A stretch of DNA of 25,848 nt from SIG588 sp045591985 (GTDB lineage Bacteria; Bacillota; Clostridia; Oscillospirales; Acutalibacteraceae): assembly GCA_045591985.1 (NCBI GenBank), contig JAZNTV010000032.1:1-25848 (forward strand). The letters run 5' to 3'. Below the pieces are notes generated by a model that was given only the letters and a program-made list of their open reading frames with translations, had not been told where the DNA came from and made no database searches. This document shows positions 22,659 to 25,848 of this stretch, piece by piece (position 1 is the stretch's first letter; every line of letters starts with the position of its first letter). Position numbers and translations under genes: made by a program.

Positions 22659-23630
22659 TTACGAATCTTTCAGAAGCTCAGAATAAAACTTTTTGATGTC
22701 GTTGCGGTGGTGTCCCATACGTTCGCTCATCTCCTTGTCGATCTGGCGTTCGGTCATACCGCCCTCTGCAAGCAAACGGCGACGATTCTCCTGAAAATAC
22801 AAATGTCTAAGTCCGTGCCAGGACGGTCTTTTAATTCTGGGTTTGCAGTCGGATCTAACATATTCACACCTATCGGGATCTACAAACTTCTTGCTATGAT
22901 TGCTACGCCAATTCTGCAAGGATGCCTTTTCCTTTTTTACGCTGTGCTTGTGGTTATCGCAAATCAGATAGTCCTTAGATTTTTTACCGCTTGCACGAAG
23001 ATAAGCAACGATCTCGTTCAAAATCTTCTCCTGAATAGGACGATCTACGGGAATATCTCTTACGAGACCACCCTTGGTGTTCTTAACGTTCAACTGCTTA
23101 TAGCGGATCGCATCCTCCAACTGATACAAACGGAGCGTAGCGGCTTCTTCAAAGCGCAAGCCGAAGTATCTTGACAGATAGGCTTGAATCACAACATCGT
23201 AGCGGCTCATTGAACGGGCGACTTTAATCATCTTGTCAAACTCTTCGGGCAAAAAGGCACGGTCAAATTCATAATCGTTCTTTTCAGATATTCCCAAGTC
23301 TTTGTTTGACGGCAGAATGTTTTTGCTGTGTGTCAGACTATGGTAGTGTCTGATCGCTGACATCTCGGTACGGATATAGCTGGTTTTACACTCTCTGTCA
23401 AAGAAGCTTTCGATATACGGGTAAATATACTTTGCCGATACATTTTTGAGATTCTTTAACTCGGTGTTCTCACCAAGCCACTTGCAGAACCGATACATAC
23501 CATCTTCATAGCGTTCGATACAACCGATGCTGTTGATGTTACTGCTTGCACGGTTGTGATCTGCTTGGAGGATTAGATTCCTTGTCTTGTTCTCATTTCT
23601 GACCTTTCTTTGATCTTCCGTAAGTGCCAT
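22659..23630 (-). CDS. Tyrosine recombinase / integrase
   Basis: A 323-residue site-specific recombinase. The N-terminal part (about 30-115) is a SAM-like arm; the catalytic part shows R159 in FGLRFEEAATL, K186 in NTKGGL, H272 and R275 in WHGLRH, a second His in MGHHRN (307-308) and the nucleophile Y316 in KKFYSELL. All the catalytic residues of the tyrosine recombinase family are present, so it should be active. ATG 23630 is chosen over 23636: GGAGG is seven bases from it. The gene faces the tRNA-Leu side. Expected to insert and excise the island. Confidence 0.93.
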   Translation of the reverse strand: MALTEDQRKVRNENKTRNLILQADHNRASSNINSIGCIERYEDGMYRFCKWLGENTELKNLKNVSAKYIYPYIESFFDRECKTSYIRTEMSAIRHYHSLTHSKNILPSNKDLGISEKNDYEFDRAFLPEEFDKMIKVARSMSRYDVVIQAYLSRYFGLRFEEAATLRLYQLEDAIRYKQLNVKNTKGGLVRDIPVDRPIQEKILNEIVAYLRASGKKSKDYLICDNHKHSVKKEKASLQNWRSNHSKKFVDPDRCEYVRSDCKPRIKRPSWHGLRHLYFQENRRRLLAEGGMTERQIDKEMSERMGHHRNDIKKFYSELLKDS

Positions 23631-23679
23631 AGGCATTCCTCCTTTCTTGAAATTTTGCCTTTTCGATTAAGGCAGAGGG

Positions 23680-23708
23680 AGTATGAAACATGAGATTGCA
23701 GTTGGCAA
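23680..23708 (-). promoter_or_regulatory. Promoter candidate of the integrase
   Basis: Minus-strand TTGCCA (23703-23708), a 17-bp spacer and CATACT (23680-23685). A short inverted repeat TGCCTT/AAGGCA (23656-23674) lies in the untranslated leader. Confidence 0.4.
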
Positions 23709-23763
23709 GTAAAAAACGCTATGACTTTCAAATGTTTTTCAACAGGGCAAAAAAATCGGCGGC

Positions 23764-23784
23764 GCAGGAGCTCCAATCTCCTGC
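23764..23784. repeat. Short inverted repeat GCAGGAG/CTCCTGC
   Basis: A 7-bp perfect stem around CTCCAAT. On the minus strand a run of seven T follows eight bases later (about 23749-23755), a possible weak terminator. Confidence 0.5.
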
Positions 23785-23984
23785 TACGCTTTTGAAAAAG
23801 AAGGGCATTTTTTCGCCGTCATTCCGAAATGACGGTCATATTGTCATATACGAATAATCATCATATGGGGGGAATTAAGGGGGATTTGCTGCCCGATTTC
23901 GCGCGGTCATTCCGAAAGAATGGTCATAGTCATATCAAAATAATGGACAACACCCCAACTCATATCTTTAACGAGGACTATTTT

Positions 23985-24052
23985 CAGCCGACTGTCTGAT
24001 GTTTAATTTGTGTGATATAAAAATGGCTATACTTTGAACATCAGACAGCCGG
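23985..24052. repeat. Large hairpin, first copy
   Basis: CCGACTGTCTGATGTT (23988-24003) and AACATCAGACAGCCGG (24037-24052) match in 15 of 16 positions across a 33-base loop. A second, smaller hairpin CACGCC-GCA-GGCGTG (24055-24069) follows at once. Confidence 0.8.
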
Positions 24053-24147
24053 AACACGCCGCAGGCGTGCAATACACCAACCTATATTTTTGTGCGCATC
24101 ATTCCGATAAGTAGGTCATAACTGTTGTAAATCAATCATAACAATGC

Positions 24148-24217
24148 CAGCCGACTTTTTGATGTTAAAAGGGAATCATCTTAAAGGGTATATCATTGAA
24201 CATCAATCATTCAGGCT
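24148..24217. repeat. Large hairpin, second diverged copy
   Basis: CAGCCGACTTTTTGATGTT (24148-24166) matches the first copy (23985-24003) in 17 of 19 positions, and TTGAACATCA (24196-24205) repeats 24034-24043 exactly. The distances are 163 and 162 bp. The right arm has an inserted ATCATT before CAGGCTG. The outer CAGCC/GGCTG and inner GATGTT/AACATC pairing is kept. Confidence 0.7.
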
Positions 24218-24347
24218 GTCATTTTCTATTATAAATCCTGAGGGATTTCTTCCGAAAAGAAATCATATATCATTTAGAAATATATATAGTATCATTTATC
24301 ATTTGAATATGTAGGTCATTTGTCATATAAAAAGGACTTGTCATAGC

Positions 24348-24441
24348 GCGGCAAGGCATAGCTCACCCATGAGCAGTTTCAGCGACTTTACCTGCCATTT
24401 CTCCAGTTTTCGTTTCTTATACTCCCAAAATGCCTTGCCGC
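24348..24441. repeat. 12-bp inverted repeat around a small hairpin
   Basis: GCGGCAAGGCAT (24348-24359) and its exact complement (24430-24441). Just inside the left arm, GCTCA-CCCA-TGAGC (24361-24374) forms a further perfect stem. Confidence 0.8.
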
Positions 24442-24442
24442 A

Positions 24443-24507
24443 CGGCACCTCCGACCCTGTCTCCGGTGCCGTTTCTATCTTGCTTGCGCCTGATAGAAAC
24501 GGCACCG
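24443..24507. repeat. Two mutually exclusive hairpins
   Basis: CGGTGCCGTTTCTATC (24464-24479) pairs perfectly with 24492-24507 (16 bp, 12-base loop). The segment CGGCACC is also present at 24443-24449 and can pair with the same GGTGCCG (24465-24471), so only one of the two stems can form at a time. Confidence 0.8.
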
Positions 24508-24700
24508 AATGATGGTCATACAATCATTTCCGAAAGGTTAATCATTATCATATCGAAAATGAGGGTGTCATTCCAATAGGAAGTCATTTGAAAACCACTT
24601 CCGAAAAGAAGGTCATTCCATTTCATCGCAGAGAGTTATATGAAATTGTAACATCGGTTAGGACTATGGACTCATCTTCCCATTAGAGAAGACTGCCCCA

Positions 24701-24794
24701 GCGCAACCCTGCAGAACAGAGCGTTGGAAACCCAACTGCGCATACCGAATGCAGATCATAAATCTGCCGCCCCCCTAAACTAAGGCGTTCGGTA
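24701..24794. ncRNA. Predicted branched fold, possible structured RNA or transfer-origin DNA
   Basis: GCGCA (24701-24705) can pair with TGCGC (24738-24742), enclosing the hairpin GTTGG-AAAC-CCAAC. TACCGAA (24743-24749) pairs with TTCGGTA (24788-24794) and encloses two stems, GCAGAT-CATAA-ATCTGC and CGCC/GGCG. All stems are in order for a three-way junction on either strand. No known family was recognised. The segment just upstream (24660-24695) carries TCTTC/GAAGA as a further stem. Confidence 0.4.
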
Positions 24795-24881
24795 GAGATT
24801 TGTTATTACAACGTAAATCCCGGAAACATTGCCGTACTTATGTGCTGTACGGAAGCATTTGCGGTATAGGTCAAAGAACAT
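24780..24881 (-). CDS. Tiny open frame of 33 codons, doubtful
   Basis: The frame begins MFFDLYRKCFRTAHKYG and ends in VVITNLYRTP. It overlaps the 26-codon frame at 24871-24951 in a different register, so together they may be a frameshifted remnant of one longer product. No clear ribosome binding site. Listed because the amino-acid composition reads like protein. Confidence 0.25.
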   Translation of the reverse strand: MFFDLYRKCFRTAHKYGNVSGIYVVITNLYRTP

Positions 24882-24951
24882 CTTTCACGCCGTCTACCGC
24901 TGACGGTTGGCTGTTTGCAAATGATGGCATACCAACTTCCGCTGTAGTCAT
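24871..24951 (-). CDS. Tiny open frame of 26 codons, doubtful
   Basis: Begins MTTAEVGMPSFANSQPSAVD, with AAGGA about nine bases upstream of the ATG. It stops where the neighbouring frame continues. A small peptide or the start of a broken gene are both possible. Confidence 0.3.
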   Translation of the reverse strand: MTTAEVGMPSFANSQPSAVDGVKDVL

Positions 24952-24997
24952 ATTTGCGTTCCTTCGGTCACACACAGCCTTGTGATCCGAATGCTTT

Positions 24998-25033
24998 TTA
25001 ATCAACTACTTTTGTCGTTGCTTTTACGAACAT
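24998..25033 (-). CDS. Leader-peptide-like frame of 11 codons
   Basis: MFVKATTKVVD is preceded by the strong ribosome binding site AAGGAGGAA six to seven bases away and follows the hairpin at 25062-25087 on the same strand. The combination of a good start signal with an immediate stop looks like a leader peptide or a truncated gene start. Confidence 0.35.
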   Translation of the reverse strand: MFVKATTKVVD

Positions 25034-25061
25034 TTCTATTCCTCCTTGGTTTATATAAAAA

Positions 25062-25087
25062 GTACGCCTACAATATTGCAGGCGTAC
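25062..25087 (-). terminator. Minus-strand terminator or attenuator hairpin
   Basis: GTACGCCT (25062-25069) and AGGCGTAC (25080-25087), extended by CAAT/ATTG in the loop, give 12 pairs with one mismatch. On the minus strand TTTTTATATAAA follows. It stands before the leader-like frame at 25033, so an attenuator is possible. Confidence 0.6.
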
Positions 25088-25206
25088 CTCTAAAAAGCAA
25101 GTAAAATTACCATACTCTTTTCATGTATTATATTTCATATAAATGAAAAGAACCAACAATAATCGTGCGAAAGTACGAATTTATAATGCGTTTTTTTAAA
25201 AAACTG

Positions 25207-25235
25207 TTGTTTAATCAAAAAAATTGTGGTACAAT
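25207..25235 (+). promoter_or_regulatory. Promoter of the small XRE regulator
   Basis: TTGTTT (25207-25212), a 17-bp spacer and TACAAT (25230-25235), about 30 bp before the start codon. Confidence 0.6.
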
Positions 25236-25264
25236 GAAAGAAATATATGCATAGGTGGTATACC

Positions 25265-25480
25265 ATGGAAATCAATTATAAGAAAATGTGGGTTTTATGT
25301 GCAGAGAAAGAATTGACTCAAGCAGAGCTTAGAAAACGTGCAGGAATTTCGCCCGCGACTTTTACTAAGTTAAGGAAAAATCAAGAGGTGTCCATCTCCG
25401 TTCTCTTAAGGATTGCTGAAGTTCTTGAATGCAATATTGGAGACATTGCCGACTTTGTAAAATCACAAAACACTAATTAA
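25265..25480 (+). CDS. Small XRE-family regulator of the mobile element
   Basis: A 71-residue protein that is essentially one Cro/CI-type helix-turn-helix (about 4-65; LTQAELRKRAGISPATFTKLRKN, then SVLLRIAEVLECNIGDIAD). This short type is frequent as the control gene of integrative and conjugative elements in Firmicutes. ATG 25265 is chosen because AGGTGG is six to eight bases ahead; the in-frame ATG at 25247 lacks a site. It starts an apparent operon with the Lgt-like gene 13 bp behind. Confidence 0.85.
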   Translation: MEINYKKMWVLCAEKELTQAELRKRAGISPATFTKLRKNQEVSISVLLRIAEVLECNIGDIADFVKSQNTN

Positions 25481-25493
25481 ATGGGTAATATAA

Positions 25494-25848
25494 ATGTTTC
25501 CTTACATTGAATTGCTAGGTGTGAAAATATCGACTTTTTCACTTCTAATCCTAATCGCACTTTTTACTACTATTACTGTATATATTAAATCTCCGATGTA
25601 CCCCAAAATGTACCTCTTAGACTTAATGAAAAAGATTGTACCCGTTTTAATAGGAACTGCAGTTGGAGTAAGATTGCTATCGGCTATTACAATGATGTCA
25701 GTTTCTAATAAACCCTTTTGGTACAATTTGTTGTTTGGTGGAGCTGTCTTTTACGGTGGTGTTATAGGAGGGTGTGCGTCCTTAGCAATAATTTGCGCAA
25801 TAAAAAAACAACCCTTTTTAGAATATACGGATGTGTTTGTTTCATTGC
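25494..25848 (+). CDS. Lgt-like membrane protein, cut by the window end
   Basis: The first 118 codons are present and run off the right edge without a stop. Four hydrophobic segments are visible, and GGAVFYGGVIGGCASLA (about residues 88-104) resembles the glycine-rich segment of prolipoprotein diacylglyceryl transferase (Lgt), which attaches lipid to lipoproteins at the membrane. The start MFPYIELLGVKISTFSLLIL is compatible with Lgt. The catalytic Arg and His regions cannot be judged on this fragment. GGGTAA is a poor ribosome binding site; coupling to the XRE gene ahead is likely. A second, element-borne Lgt is unexpected. Confidence 0.6.
   Translation, partial: MFPYIELLGVKISTFSLLILIALFTTITVYIKSPMYPKMYLLDLMKKIVPVLIGTAVGVRLLSAITMMSVSNKPFWYNLLFGGAVFYGGVIGGCASLAIICAIKKQPFLEYTDVFVSL

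Larger units (their letters stand above)
23818..24616 (+). repeat. Array of RTCAT pentamers in two-step spacing
   Basis: About 26 copies of GTCAT or ATCAT occur on the plus strand in 0.8 kb. The starts I read include 23818, 23835, 23843, 23906, 23923, 23929, 24098, 24115, 24135, 24175, 24192, 24206, 24218, 24262, 24269, 24291, 24298, 24315, 24322, 24340, 24515, 24523, 24541, 24547, 24567, 24583 and 24612. Intervals within clusters alternate between 6-8 and about 16-22 bp. The reverse orientation is rare. Counts are by eye. Confidence 0.75.
23631..25264. other. 1.6-kb gene-poor stretch of repeats and hairpins
   Basis: No ordinary gene was found between the integrase and the XRE regulator. The stretch holds a 7-bp inverted repeat at 23764-23784, the RTCAT array at 23818-24616, larger hairpins at 23985-24217 and 24348-24507, a folded region at 24640-24800, and tiny minus-strand frames with an attenuator-like hairpin up to 25090. 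Frames of 60 codons found here lack ribosome binding sites and cross the hairpins. Confidence 0.65.

Noticed and set aside
23573..23776. Minus-strand 67-codon frame before the integrase, considered as an excisionase
   Set aside because: It overlaps the integrase start in another register, begins with TTG inside an inverted repeat and has no HTH-like pattern.
24341..24523. Minus-strand 60-codon frame
   Set aside because: It consists of the arms of the hairpins at 24348-24507 and has no ribosome binding site.
23818..24616. CRISPR array
   Set aside because: Repeats are five bases, the spacing varies and the intervening sequence contains related hairpins rather than unique spacers; no cas genes are near.
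23818..24616. Integron attC array
   Set aside because: No integron core-site sequences and no cassette genes are present; the integrase is of the phage/ICE type without the integron-specific insert visible.
24800..24985. Plus-strand 61-codon frame
   Set aside because: No ribosome binding site, and the tiny minus-strand frames look more protein-like, though also doubtful.

Overview
The window looks like a piece of chromosome from a spore-forming, anaerobic, gut-type Clostridia (Oscillospiraceae-like; this lineage is inferred). The reasons are a spoIIAA-spoIIAB-sigF operon, a SigH-type sigma factor, DegV, a Crp-type regulator, sigma-A promoters with near-consensus hexamers, and strong GGAGG ribosome binding sites. 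Positions 1-21080 read as ordinary core chromosome with a balanced to GC-rich composition. From about 21090 the DNA becomes visibly AT-rich, and the content changes to an integrated mobile element.

Layout of the core part: a truncated unknown gene and a membrane-bound XRE regulator (minus, 1-799); DegV plus hemolysin III (plus, 1068-2607); a 455-bp intergenic region full of inverted repeats; a SigH-like sigma factor, a small zinc-ribbon protein, a class C beta-lactamase-like serine hydrolase and a branched-chain aminotransferase (plus, 3063-7061). Next is a tight minus-strand operon (12218 down to 7110) of a possible NodB-like barrel protein, a GH78 alpha-L-rhamnosidase and two SGNH esterases. 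It is divergent from an AraC regulator (plus, 12337-13152) and looks like a regulated locus for acylated rhamnosides. A second minus-strand operon (16187 down to 13189) has a Crp-type regulator followed by a lipoprotein, permease and ATPase of the sulfonate/nitrate/thiamine-type ABC family. Plus-strand genes follow: an acyltransferase-3 protein with a replaced key His, a secreted/anchored acidic protein, folC, the spoIIA operon and tRNA-Leu(CAG).

The island (about 21090 to the window end) starts just behind tRNA-Leu. It carries a two-gene membrane protein plus membrane-anchored GAF operon of unknown function, ended by a 20-bp-stem hairpin. A minus-strand tyrosine integrase and a TTG-started 51-aa protein come next, then a 1.6-kb stretch without ordinary genes, then a small XRE regulator and a truncated Lgt-like membrane protein. 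The far boundary of the island lies outside the window.

The most unusual object is the gene-poor stretch 23631-25264. It has about 26 same-strand RTCAT pentamers in 0.8 kb, spaced alternately by about 7 and about 17-22 bp. Many of the longer gaps hold mini-hairpins with a CCGAA-type loop whose arms differ in sequence but remain self-complementary. Larger hairpins lie between the clusters: a duplicated one, and a pair of mutually exclusive ones. Next to the array is a second folded segment (24640-25090) with tiny minus-strand reading frames and an attenuator-like hairpin. I cannot match this assembly to a known RNA or DNA element from the sequence alone.
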